Positions 1-8,780 of a DNA stretch of 56,203 nucleotides are shown one piece after another. Each line of letters starts with the position of its first letter. Positions within the stretch are counted from its first letter, which is position 1. Both the position numbers and the translations under genes were made by a program. The notes below the pieces were generated by a model. It saw only the letters and a list, made by a program, of their open reading frames with translations. It was not told the DNA's origin and ran no database searches. Origin of the DNA: Desulfovibrio sp. (GTDB lineage Bacteria; Desulfobacterota; Desulfovibrionia; Desulfovibrionales; Desulfovibrionaceae); assembly GCA_014804965.1 (NCBI GenBank), contig JAAUYU010000006.1, positions 51,550 through 107,752 of the forward strand, in the 5' to 3' direction.

Positions 1-125
1 AGGCCGCTCATGCGGCGGAAGGTAAACACGTCTTCCGTTTTCTGGGCCGCGGAATCGGCAGTTTCCTGAGGTTCGGCCTGGGGGGCGCTGTCCTGTGCCG
101 CAAGGTCGGTATCGGTATCGGGCAT
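1..125 (-). CDS. Partial CDS, N-terminus of a hypothetical protein (MPDTDTDLAAQDSAPQAEPQETADSAAQKTEDVFTFRRMSGL...)
   Basis: Open frame on the minus strand from ATG at 125 running off the window edge, with an upstream ggagag-type RBS. Confidence 0.5.
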   Translation of the reverse strand, partial: MPDTDTDLAAQDSAPQAEPQETADSAAQKTEDVFTFRRMSG

Positions 126-399
126 GTTCTCTCCAGAAGGGCAAATGGGACCCCGATGCAGTTGAAAGGGATTTTTTCCGGGAATCCGCAGCATTGCGCA
201 TGCCCGGCTCACAAATCCTTGCCATAAATGGCTCAAGCCGTCAAAGCCCGGCGCAGGCCCGGAATGGCCGGAAAGTCCGGATTGAGGAAAAGTCTTGATG
301 CCTGAAGGAAGTTCGGGCTATACTTGTGGCACGGAGCCCACGCTCCCGCTGCCGGCACCCCGCTGTGTGGCCGTCGATGATAACGCAAAGGAGCCTCGT

Positions 400-858
400 G
401 TGAAAAAATCGCTGTTGCGCCTTGGTCTGGCACTGGTTCTGGCCCTGACTTGCGCCGCCGCCCAGGCCGCGCCCGCCGCCTCCGACAATCTTGTGGGCGA
501 CCCGGCCATGAACCCCGCAGGGAACCCCGTTGACCAGTTCACCGGGGAAATCTGGGTCAATACGACGGAATCCGACAAGGCTGCCTACCTTTTCGGCATC
601 GATTCGGCCGTGACAGTGGAATATTTTGTCAATTCCAAGATGACGGCCAATGCCGCCAAGGCCGGCAAAAAGCCCGTCTATACCCTCTCGCCCTTTGAAA
701 AGGGCTGGATGGAGGCATTCTCCAATGTGTCGCGCTCCGACATCATCAAGATGGTGGACGAATGGTACGCGGCCCATCCCAAGGATTTGCAGCGGCCGGT
801 CATGAGCGTCATCTGGTATGAAGTCATCACCCCGCGGCTTGCCGCGTCCACAAAGTAA
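400..858 (+). CDS. Secreted hypothetical protein with signal peptide (VKKSLLRLGLALVLALTCAAAQA...)
   Basis: GTG start preceded by aaaggag; Sec signal peptide; open to 858. Confidence 0.7.
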   Translation: MKKSLLRLGLALVLALTCAAAQAAPAASDNLVGDPAMNPAGNPVDQFTGEIWVNTTESDKAAYLFGIDSAVTVEYFVNSKMTANAAKAGKKPVYTLSPFEKGWMEAFSNVSRSDIIKMVDEWYAAHPKDLQRPVMSVIWYEVITPRLAASTK

Positions 859-904
859 CACCCCCTTCATGCGGCTGGCCCAGGCCGGCCCTCAGGAGCC
901 TGAT

Positions 905-1141
905 ATGAAAAAAGTATTGATCATCGGCATCATGGCCGTAGTTTTCGCCTCCGGCATCGGCTGCACCAACATGAGCCGTACCCAGCAGGGCGTGGCCAGC
1001 GGCGCGGCCCTCGGCGCGCTCGGCGGCGCGGGCATTGCCGCCATCTCCGGCGGCATGGCCGGCTGGGGCGCCTTGGCCGGCGCCGGTGTGGGCGCGCTCG
1101 CCGGCGGCATTGTCGGCCACGAGCAGAGCAAGCGCTGGTAA
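905..1141 (+). CDS. Small glycine-zipper lipoprotein-like protein
   Basis: MKKVLIIGIMAVVFASGIGCTN signal plus Gly/Ala-rich repeats (GAALGALGGAG...). Confidence 0.75.
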   Translation: MKKVLIIGIMAVVFASGIGCTNMSRTQQGVASGAALGALGGAGIAAISGGMAGWGALAGAGVGALAGGIVGHEQSKRW

Positions 1142-1183
1142 GCCATGAGCCGCGGGTGCGCCGTGCGCCCCGAGGAAGCACAA

Positions 1184-1211
1184 AAGGGCCGGATTTTCCG
1201 GCCCTTTTGCG
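1184..1211. terminator. Hairpin terminator between the glycine-zipper gene and ruvB
   Basis: AAAAGGGCCGGATTTTCCGGCCCTTTT. Confidence 0.7.
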
Positions 1212-1229
1212 TTCTCGGGGACGAAATAT

Positions 1230-2225
1230 TCAGGAAAGCAGGAGATTCAGGTGCCGGTAGGCGCGCGCCGTCGCCATGCGGCCGCGTTGCGTGCGCTTGA
1301 GGAAACCGCACTGGATGAGGTAGGGCTCATAAATGTCCTCGATGGTGCGCACCTCCTCCGAGCAGGCGGCCGCCAGCGTCTTTACGCCTACCGGGCCGCC
1401 GTCATAGTGGGTGATGATCACCTCAAGGAGCTTGCGGTCCATCTGGTCCAGCCCGAGTTCGTCCACATCCATGCGCCTGAGCGCCTCCCCGGCCTCGGCG
1501 GCGGTGATTTCGCCATTGCCGTGCACCAGGGCAAAGTCGCGCACGCGGCGCAACAGGCGATTGGCGATGCGCGGCGTACCGCGGGAGCGGCGGCCGATCT
1601 CCTCCGCGCCGTCCGGGGTGATGGTCACTCCGAAGATGCGCGCGGAGCGGCTCACGATGCGCGCGAGGTCCGCGGGCTGGTAATATTCCAGCCGCGCCAC
1701 GATGCCGAACCTGTCCCGCAGCGGCGAGGAGATGAGGCCCATGCGCGTCGTTGCCCCGGCCAGGGTGAAAGGCTCGAGGTCGATTTTGACGGTGCGCGCC
1801 GCCGGTCCCTGCCCGATGACAAGGTCGAGCTTGAAGTCCTCCATGGCCGGGTAGAGCACTTCTTCCACCGCGACGGGCATCCGGTGGATCTCGTCCACAA
1901 AAAGGATGTCGTGCCGGGCCAGATTGGTGAGGATGGCGGCCAAGTCTCCGCTGCGCTCCAGCACCGGCCCCGAGGTGCAGACAAGGTTCACGCCCAGCTC
2001 CGACGCCATGATCTGGGCGAGCGTGGTTTTGCCCAAGCCCGGATTGCCGTAGAACAGGGTATGGTCCAGCGCCTTGCCGCGCTCGCGGGCGGCGTCGATG
2101 AACACGCGCAGGTTGGCGCGCAACTCGTCCTGGCCGATAAAATCGTCCAGGCTGCGGGGCCGCACGCTGTCATCGGCGCTCGCGCCCGAGAGGAAGTCCC
2201 TGTTTTCGCCGTCGGCGGCCATCAT
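1230..2225 (-). CDS. ruvB: Holliday junction branch migration helicase RuvB
   Basis: [22 protein letters not shown]..., Walker [12 protein letters not shown], typical RuvB C-terminus. Confidence 0.97.
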   Translation of the reverse strand: MMAADGENRDFLSGASADDSVRPRSLDDFIGQDELRANLRVFIDAARERGKALDHTLFYGNPGLGKTTLAQIMASELGVNLVCTSGPVLERSGDLAAILTNLARHDILFVDEIHRMPVAVEEVLYPAMEDFKLDLVIGQGPAARTVKIDLEPFTLAGATTRMGLISSPLRDRFGIVARLEYYQPADLARIVSRSARIFGVTITPDGAEEIGRRSRGTPRIANRLLRRVRDFALVHGNGEITAAEAGEALRRMDVDELGLDQMDRKLLEVIITHYDGGPVGVKTLAAACSEEVRTIEDIYEPYLIQCGFLKRTQRGRMATARAYRHLNLLLS

Positions 2226-2833
2226 GCCTTCCCCTTTGCCAGCGCCTTGAGGGCAGCCCGGAGCGCACCCGTCACATCAAGGTCGGGCTCGTCGTGGAGG
2301 ATTTTCTTGACCACGGGCGCGCATTCCGCCTCGGAATAGCCCAGGTTGGCAAGCCCCGCCAGGGCGTCGCGGAATACGGAGCCGGGCCTGCCGTCCGGGG
2401 CGAGAACGGCCCCTTGCGGGGCGTCGTCGGTCTTGAGCTTGTACTTGAGCTCAAGAAAAATATGCTGCGCGGTCTTTTTGCCGATGCCCGACACCTGCGT
2501 GAGCGCGAGCACGTCATCCTCCAGCACGAGGCGGCGCAGGTCGGCGGGGCGGAAGGTGGACAGGATGGCGAGGGCCGTGCGCGCCCCCACCTTGGAGATG
2601 GAGAGCAGTGTCTCAAAGGTCTGGCGCTCCTCAAAGGTGGCGAAGCCGTAAAGCTCCTGCGCGTCCTCGCGGACGCAGAGACAGGTGTGGAAGGCAACGT
2701 CGCCGCCAGCCTCCGGCAGGCTCGCCATGCTGTGCGCCGGAAGCGCGACCTCGTAGCCCACGCCGGCGCCGGTGATGACCACGCAGGAATTGCCCCACAC
2801 TTCGCCGAGGCGCCCTTCAAGGTAGGCTATCAT
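2222..2833 (-). CDS. ruvA: Holliday junction protein RuvA
   Basis: [12 protein letters not shown]..., [17 protein letters not shown]..., [17 protein letters not shown]. Confidence 0.95.
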   Translation of the reverse strand: MIAYLEGRLGEVWGNSCVVITGAGVGYEVALPAHSMASLPEAGGDVAFHTCLCVREDAQELYGFATFEERQTFETLLSISKVGARTALAILSTFRPADLRRLVLEDDVLALTQVSGIGKKTAQHIFLELKYKLKTDDAPQGAVLAPDGRPGSVFRDALAGLANLGYSEAECAPVVKKILHDEPDLDVTGALRAALKALAKGKA

Positions 2834-2968
2834 GCTGCTTTTGCAACTCCCTGGCGGCTTTTCCGCCACACGGGCTTGAGGGGCGCCACACCGGGCGCGC
2901 CCTGCTCGGGGGCGCCGGAGGCGTCCGCCATATTGCCAAGACGGCAAAATGGATTTACACCACGCCCT

Positions 2969-3247
2969 ATGAACCTTTTCTTCAGCGGGGCGATCCTTCT
3001 TGGCTGCCTCGTTTTGCCGACGGCGGTTATGGCATGGGACGGCTTTGACGCCGACACCACCGACCTTGTGGAACTGACGCCCGACAAACTTCCGGCCCCG
3101 GGGGAAGCCGTGGAGGTGCGCGATTACGACACGGACACCACGCAGACGTGCCTAGTGGTGAGCGTCGCCCGCAATTCCCGCACCATTGAAGTGGTGGTGC
3201 GGGCCCCGGACGGCAAGCAGCGCACCCTGGTCATGGAAGGCCGCTGA
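2969..3247 (+). CDS. Small secreted hypothetical protein
   Basis: MNLFFSGAILLGCLVLPTAVMAWDGFDADTTDLVEL... Confidence 0.65.
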   Translation: MNLFFSGAILLGCLVLPTAVMAWDGFDADTTDLVELTPDKLPAPGEAVEVRDYDTDTTQTCLVVSVARNSRTIEVVVRAPDGKQRTLVMEGR

Positions 3248-3327
3248 GGCGCCCTGCCCGGCCGCAAATTCACCGCTTCTGCGCTCCGCTGCCATGTCGG
3301 GCGCCCGCGCACCTGGCTGCGCCGCGG

Positions 3328-3897
3328 CTAGGCGTCCGCCCCGTTGCGCTCATATCCCGGAAGAACGATGCTGGCATTGTCGCCTCTGCCCTGCCCCTTG
3401 GGGCACATGGGCCGCATATGGCAGACTTCGCAACCGCCCTTAAAAGGATAATACGTCAACACGGCATAGCGGCGGCCGAGCAGGCTGGAATCCTCCCCCT
3501 TGTAGGGCAGGCCCAGTTCCTCAAGGGCCGTGCGCAGTTCCGCGACGGGCCTGGGGGACGGGGCGCAGCCACCCGCGGCCACCTGGGGCAGCAGCTCCTG
3601 AATGGCGCTCATGCACAGGTACTGGGCGAGCACATTGAGCTGAAAGCCTTCGGAAGCCGATTGCGCCCAGGTCTCGTCCACGGTGGTCTCCACCTCTTCC
3701 GGCAGCCACACGGCAAGCCAGGAAGCGGAGCCTGAAGAAATCTGGCGCGCCTTGAGCAGGGGCAGCCACGCCTCCCACTGGCCGAGGATGCGCTCCAGCA
3801 CAGCGCCGCCCAGGCGCTTTTCCTGGCACAGGCTCATGAATTCTTCAATGTCGAAATATGGCTGAAGCTGATGCTCCGTGATGGTCGTCTCGCTCAC
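3328..3897 (-). CDS. Conserved hypothetical protein with C-terminal Cys cluster (CEVCHMRPMCPKGQ)
   Basis: 189-aa ORF; Cys motif. Confidence 0.6.
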   Translation of the reverse strand: MSETTITEHQLQPYFDIEEFMSLCQEKRLGGAVLERILGQWEAWLPLLKARQISSGSASWLAVWLPEEVETTVDETWAQSASEGFQLNVLAQYLCMSAIQELLPQVAAGGCAPSPRPVAELRTALEELGLPYKGEDSSLLGRRYAVLTYYPFKGGCEVCHMRPMCPKGQGRGDNASIVLPGYERNGADA

Positions 3898-4140
3898 GCG
3901 CGCTCCTTTGCGGTTGCCAGGGCGGCCTTGTGGCAGCCGGTTGCCCCAAGTATTGTAGCCATGCCCCGTGGTCCGTCAAGCGCTTTTCGGGCAGTCGGCG
4001 CGGCCGCGAGCCTGTCCGCCGGCCACGGGGACGCGGACGGCGGGCTTGCCGCCCGGATGCTGCTGCGATAGCATGACCTGCCGGGCGGTGCGGCCGCTCC
4101 ATTCCGCCCCTCTGTACCAACATTTTGCAAGGAACCATCC

Positions 4141-4767
4141 ATGCCCATCGCCACCTTCCCCCTCGGTCCGCTCGGCACCAACAGCTATATCCTGAATGCC
4201 GGGGCGAACGCGGTCGCCATCGACGTGGGCGGCGACCCCGCGCCCATGCTGGAATATCTCGCGGCCCACAAGCTCACGCTGGATGCCATTTGCCTCACCC
4301 ACCGGCATTTTGACCATGTGTACGGCGTGGCGAGCCTCGCCGAGGCGACGGGAGCCCCGGTCTATTCCCCTGCCGGGGACGAGGTCATCGCCACGACCGA
4401 GTCCGGCATGGGCGGTATCTGGGGGATGCCGCCGGTGACGCCCTTCGCGAGCAAGCCCATGCCTGTGGGCGAGACGCACTTCGGCGGCATGGACTGCATC
4501 GTGCTCGACACGCCGGGGCACACGCCCGGCGGCGTATCGCTCTACTTCCCCGCGGAAAAGGCGGTATTCACCGGGGATGCGCTCTTTTACCGCTCCATGG
4601 GTCGCACGGATTTTCCGGGGGGCAGCCAGGACCAGCTGCTCCACTCCATCCGCGATGTCCTGTTCCGGCTGCCCGACGACGTGACCGTCTATCCGGGGCA
4701 CGGTCCGGCCACCACCATCGGGGATGAACGCCGCCAAAATCCTTTCTGCGGCGAGTTCGCGGGGTGA
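4141..4767 (+). CDS. Metallo-beta-lactamase fold hydrolase (glyoxalase II-like)
   Basis: TNSYIL..., THRHFDHVYG, DTPGHTPGGVSLY, GHGPATTIGDERRQNPF. Confidence 0.9.
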   Translation: MPIATFPLGPLGTNSYILNAGANAVAIDVGGDPAPMLEYLAAHKLTLDAICLTHRHFDHVYGVASLAEATGAPVYSPAGDEVIATTESGMGGIWGMPPVTPFASKPMPVGETHFGGMDCIVLDTPGHTPGGVSLYFPAEKAVFTGDALFYRSMGRTDFPGGSQDQLLHSIRDVLFRLPDDVTVYPGHGPATTIGDERRQNPFCGEFAG

Positions 4768-5396
4768 ACCCGGCGCTCGTCCTCATGTGCAGTCCTCATG
4801 CGGGCGGGGTTTCGGATACGCTGGCCAAAAGTTTTGCGGCCGGGCTTGACGATGCCGGCAGCCCTGCGTCCTGCATTGCCCTGCGCGAGCATCTCGTGCT
4901 CCCCTGTACCGGCTGCGGAGCCTGTGCGCGCCCGCCTCACGCCTGCGTGCTCGCGGGCAAGGACGATGCGGAACGGCTGTTCGCACGTTTTGCCGAAGCG
5001 CCGTTGGTCGTGCTCGCGTCGCCCATCTTTTTCTATGCCCTGCCCGCGGGCTTCAAGGCGTGGATCGACAGGGGCCAGCGCTTCTGGGCAGCCTTTGCGG
5101 ACAGGCCCGTGTCAAATACTTTCCCCGCCGCTTCGCCGGATAAGCCGGTGCTGGCGCTGCTGGCGGCCGGTCGCCCGCATGGCGAGGAATTGTTTTCCGG
5201 CGCTCTGCGCACGCTGAGATGGTTCCTTCCCCTCCTGGGTGGCCGACTGGTGGACAGCCGTTGCTTTCGCGGCCTTGACAGTGTGGAGGATGTGGAGAAG
5301 CGCCCCGGCGACCTTTCAACGCTCCGGGAATGGGGCTGCGCGTGGGGGCGAGAGCTTGCGGCCATGCAGGCACCGTCCGGGACGCAATCCCCATGA
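4764..5396 (+). CDS. Flavodoxin/NADPH-dependent FMN reductase-like protein
   Basis: CSPHAGGVSDTLAKSFAAGL..., CTGCGACARPPHACVLAGKDD..., LASPIFFYALPAGFKAWIDRGQRF. Confidence 0.8.
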   Translation: MNPALVLMCSPHAGGVSDTLAKSFAAGLDDAGSPASCIALREHLVLPCTGCGACARPPHACVLAGKDDAERLFARFAEAPLVVLASPIFFYALPAGFKAWIDRGQRFWAAFADRPVSNTFPAASPDKPVLALLAAGRPHGEELFSGALRTLRWFLPLLGGRLVDSRCFRGLDSVEDVEKRPGDLSTLREWGCAWGRELAAMQAPSGTQSP

Positions 5397-6151
5397 CGTG
5401 GCTCAGGCGTTGTCTTGGCCTCCTGGGCCTGGACGAAATCCGCTGCGCCGTTTGTTTGCGCCCCTTTTCTCTCACGGCCCTCGCGGTCGATGCGGGAGAT
5501 GGTCTGCCACTTTGTCCCACATGTCGGCCCAACCTCGCGCCCTTTACCGGCCGGCGCTGTCCGCACTGCGGTTTTCCCTTTCCGTACTTGCCACCAGATG
5601 ACCAGAAGGCGGCAACGATGCTGTGCGGCGGCTGCCTCGCCGAGCGGCCGCCGTGGCGCGCCTTTGCCTGGCATGGACTGTACAGAGGGGCTCTCCGGGA
5701 GATTATCCTGCGCTTCAAGTTTGGCAGCGAACTTGCGCTGGCGCGCCTGCTGGCGGCGTGGCTCGAAGATGCGGCGCGTTGCCTGCCAAAGCCCGACGCT
5801 CTGCTCGCAATGCCCCAGCACCCGGCCCATCTTCGCCGCCGCGGCTTCAATCAGGCCCATGAGCTGGCGCGCGCCCTCCATGTTGCCACGGGGCTCCCCT
5901 TACGGGCGGACCTGCTTCTCCGCACCCGGGACAGTGCTCCGCAGGCGACGCTGAACGCCAGGCTGCGCGCTACCAATGTGCGCGGCGTTTTCGCCGCCTC
6001 GCGTGCTGTGCAGGGCATGCGCCTCTGGCTCATCGACGATGTCATGACCACGGGCAATACCCTGAAGGAAGCCACGCGCACGCTCTTGGCGGCGGGTGCG
6101 ACCGAGATCTGCGTGCTCACAGTCGCGCGGACGCCGCGGGGCCCTGCATAA
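5393..6151 (+). CDS. comF: ComF family phosphoribosyltransferase-like protein
   Basis: CAVCLRPF...CPTCRPNL...CPHCGFPF; RRGFNQAHELARAL; LIDDVMTTGNTL. Confidence 0.88.
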   Translation: MTWLRRCLGLLGLDEIRCAVCLRPFSLTALAVDAGDGLPLCPTCRPNLAPFTGRRCPHCGFPFPYLPPDDQKAATMLCGGCLAERPPWRAFAWHGLYRGALREIILRFKFGSELALARLLAAWLEDAARCLPKPDALLAMPQHPAHLRRRGFNQAHELARALHVATGLPLRADLLLRTRDSAPQATLNARLRATNVRGVFAASRAVQGMRLWLIDDVMTTGNTLKEATRTLLAAGATEICVLTVARTPRGPA

Positions 6152-6346
6152 ATGCGGCGCTGAACGGTCTCCATAGAAGACGTGAGGGCGACTGTCCCCT
6201 CTCCGTTGCCGTGGAATGCCCTTCTGGTGCGGGGCCTGCCGCTGTGCACCGCACATGACAGGGGCGCCGCTTTTTGCTAGGCTTTCTCCTCCATGCGGCC
6301 CCCACCGGGGACGCAGAACGGAAATACGCAGCCGAGAGGAAAGGAT

Positions 6347-7327
6347 ATGCGGCCCATCCGCTTTTTTGCGTATGTGCGTAAGGCCCGCTGGCAAGGGCTT
6401 GCGGCGGTGCTGTGCGCAGTTTTTTCCCTTGCTGGCTCACCCGCGTGCGCGGACGCTCCGCTCTCGCTGCTCGTGCCGAGCAGACACATCGTCAGCCAGC
6501 CCGAAATGACCGCGCAGACTGATACTCCGCAAAAGGACGGCGAAAGGACGGCTGCCAAAACTGCGGCACAGCCGGGAGCTCCGGCTGCTGCTCCAGAAAA
6601 GCGCGCCGAACCGGAAGAAGTGGACATCCTCCTTTCCCTGATGCGCCCCTACCTGCACGAAGGCGTTGCCGTGGATATGCCGCAGCTCTTTGCCGCCCTG
6701 CGTCATGATGCGGATGCCGCGGCGCCCGTAGGGGGGGCCGTCCCTGAGAGGCGTGACCTGCTCGGGGACGTTGAGGAGATCCGCTATCTCGACCAAAAGG
6801 CCTGGGGCGCCAATGTGGCTCTAGACAAGCCGGGGCTCTACCAGTTCATTATGGAGGGACGCCCCTGGTGGGACGAGGAACGCCAGACCTTTCTGCGGCA
6901 TCAGGCCAGGGTAACGCTTCCCGTGCATGGCGTTGAGCGCGGCTGGAATGCAGCTGCGGGACAGAGTTTTGAGATCGTGCCGCTCGTCCGGCCCTTTGGC
7001 CTGCAAGCGCCTGCGCTTTTTTCCGGGCGCGTGCTGCTTGACGGCAATCCTCTGGCGGACGCGCCCGTGCGGATGGTGCGCATCAATGCCGACGGCATAA
7101 GCCCAAAAGGCCCTTGGCATGAAGATGTGGCGGCCATAAGCAATGCCGCCGGGGAGTTCGCCTTTGTGCTCGCACAACCCGGGTGGTGGTGCTGTGAAGC
7201 GTTGACCTCGGGCGCCCCCCTCAAAGGCCCCGACGGAGAGCTTAAGCCGGTCGAGCGCGCCGCCTTGTTCTGGCTTTTTGTGGAAGGCTCGCAGGCGCCA
7301 CGTGATAACGCGGCCCGCAAACGCTGA
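6347..7327 (+). CDS. DUF4198-like periplasmic protein
   Basis: Signal peptide; C-terminal SGRVLLDGNPLADAPVRMVRINADG...ISNAAGEFAFVLAQPGWWCCEA pattern. Confidence 0.6.
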   Translation: MRPIRFFAYVRKARWQGLAAVLCAVFSLAGSPACADAPLSLLVPSRHIVSQPEMTAQTDTPQKDGERTAAKTAAQPGAPAAAPEKRAEPEEVDILLSLMRPYLHEGVAVDMPQLFAALRHDADAAAPVGGAVPERRDLLGDVEEIRYLDQKAWGANVALDKPGLYQFIMEGRPWWDEERQTFLRHQARVTLPVHGVERGWNAAAGQSFEIVPLVRPFGLQAPALFSGRVLLDGNPLADAPVRMVRINADGISPKGPWHEDVAAISNAAGEFAFVLAQPGWWCCEALTSGAPLKGPDGELKPVERAALFWLFVEGSQAPRDNAARKR

Positions 7328-7490
7328 GGCTTGCCGCCAGAGCTATATGATGATAGGGACAGCCACCATTGCTATATGGTCTGACATATGAATGCCCATT
7401 ATTTGGCCACCCAAGATCTTCCCCGAGATTTAGTACCCCACAAAAATTTCACTTGACGAATCTTCCCCAAGAACGTAAAAGAAATTCGCT

Positions 7491-7566
7491 GTCACCATCG
7501 TCTATCCGGTTAGGACGGCGGCCTCTCAAGCCGCTAAGACGGGTTCAAATCCCGTTGGTGACGCCA
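7491..7566 (+). tRNA. tRNA-Glu(CTC), CCA encoded
   Basis: 76 nt cloverleaf: acceptor GTCACCA/TGGTGAC, anticodon arm GCGGC-CTCTCAA-GCCGC (anticodon 7525-7527 CTC), T-arm ACGGGTTCAAATCCCGT. Confidence 0.95.
7519..7566 (+). repeat. attL: 48-bp direct repeat (3' part of tRNA-Glu)
   Basis: CGGCCTCTCAAGCCGCTAAGACGGGTTCAAATCCCGTTGGTGACGCCA, identical to 50638-50685. Confidence 0.95.
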
Positions 7567-7743
7567 CACGAAAGTAAGGTGTAGAATTCTGCTTATGCAA
7601 GATTCTGCACCTTTTTTCGTTTGTCACCCCCTCCCCAGAACGGCATAGCATCCTTCGCCCAGGCGATATTCCCCGCGTTTGACAGGGGAATCGTACGCCA
7701 AGGAGCGTAAGGGGGGAATACCCCCCAAACAAGGAGGCTTACC

Positions 7744-7860
7744 GTGGAAAAAGACTTCCTCCAGCTTGCAGCCACAGACGTTTTCCGCCAGGCGGAAGAC
7801 GGTCTTGCCGTTCCCGTTGACCCCGAGCTCGCGGACGCTTGCGGCGCTCTCCCGGAATGA
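7744..7860 (+). CDS. 38-aa small protein VEKDFLQLAATDVFRQAEDGLAVPVDPELADACGALPE, paralog of 34418-34612
   Basis: GTG start with AAGGAGG RBS; similarity to QAASDAFIQAQEGLAVPVDPDVASEMGAFAE at 34418-34612. Confidence 0.7.
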   Translation: MEKDFLQLAATDVFRQAEDGLAVPVDPELADACGALPE

Positions 7861-7941
7861 AGCGAAACCGCCCTCTGGGCGGTCGTCCGGCGGTGGCGCG
7901 CCGGGCCTGATGATGCAGCTAATCATTAAAGGAGGAACGCC

Positions 7942-8223
7942 ATGAAGAAGAGGCGCAACAAGTACAACGGCCCCTTGCATCTGGACGCTATCTACGACAG
8001 CGACGACCCGGCAATCCAGGAAGCCATGTGCCAGTTCCTGGCTGAAGAGAAGGATGCGGCCCTTGAGAAGGCCAAGGTCCTTATCATTCAGAAGGCCCTG
8101 GACGAGGCAACGGAGCGGGCCACGATTCGGCTGGCCCACAAGTTCCGGCATCTGCTGCCGCCACTGATGCAGGCCCGCCTTGACCACCAGTATCCGCTGA
8201 GTTCGTTTGCGGCCACGGCCTAG
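7942..8223 (+). CDS. Hypothetical protein
   Basis: aaaggagg RBS upstream of ATG; 93 aa, charged/helical. Confidence 0.7.
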   Translation: MKKRRNKYNGPLHLDAIYDSDDPAIQEAMCQFLAEEKDAALEKAKVLIIQKALDEATERATIRLAHKFRHLLPPLMQARLDHQYPLSSFAATA

Positions 8224-8235
8224 CAGGGGCGCACA

Positions 8236-8589
8236 ATGATTAACCGTGTTACCCTGGTCGGTCGGCTCGGCGCTGATGTGGAGCTGCGCTATAGCCCTTC
8301 CGGCAAGCCTGTGACGACGTTTCGCGTTGCCACTGATAGCTCGCATAAAGGCCCGGATGGTTCGCGCATCAAGCGGACTGACTGGCACAGTGTTGTGGTT
8401 TTCGGTTCCACAGCCCAAGCCTGCGCTGACTATATCGGCAAGGGCAGCCTGGTCTTTGTGGAAGGATCACTGCGGACTCGCAAATGGACGGGTGAGGACA
8501 AGGTGGAGCGTTTTTCCACTGAGGTCATCGCCCGTCTTGTGCGTTTTTTGGATAACCGGCGCGGGAACACGGAAGCAGCGGAATTTTGA
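8236..8589 (+). CDS. ssb: Single-stranded DNA-binding protein
   Basis: MINRVTLVGRLGADVELRYSPSGKPVTTFRVATD...VEGSLRTRKW. Confidence 0.95.
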   Translation: MINRVTLVGRLGADVELRYSPSGKPVTTFRVATDSSHKGPDGSRIKRTDWHSVVVFGSTAQACADYIGKGSLVFVEGSLRTRKWTGEDKVERFSTEVIARLVRFLDNRRGNTEAAEF

Positions 8590-8780
8590 GGCGCGAATGA
8601 AAACCTAGGAAAAAGCCAAAGAAAAACCGCGCCCGGTATTAGCAGTACCAAGCGCGGTTCGCCCCTCGCGGGACTCACGTTAAAGCCGTGAGAAGATGAT
8701 AACCGCAAGAACACTGGCCGTCAAGGCTCAGGGGGCTTAATCTTTGCCTTTTTCCGCCTACCAGCAAAGGGGCGGAATTT

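Noticed and set aside
1251-2339. 362-aa plus-strand ORF
   Set aside because: Antisense to ruvB; composition typical of a shadow frame.
5033-5881. Overlapping minus-strand ORFs of 282 and 265 aa
   Set aside because: Antisense to the flavodoxin-like and comF genes; low-complexity Arg/Pro-rich composition.
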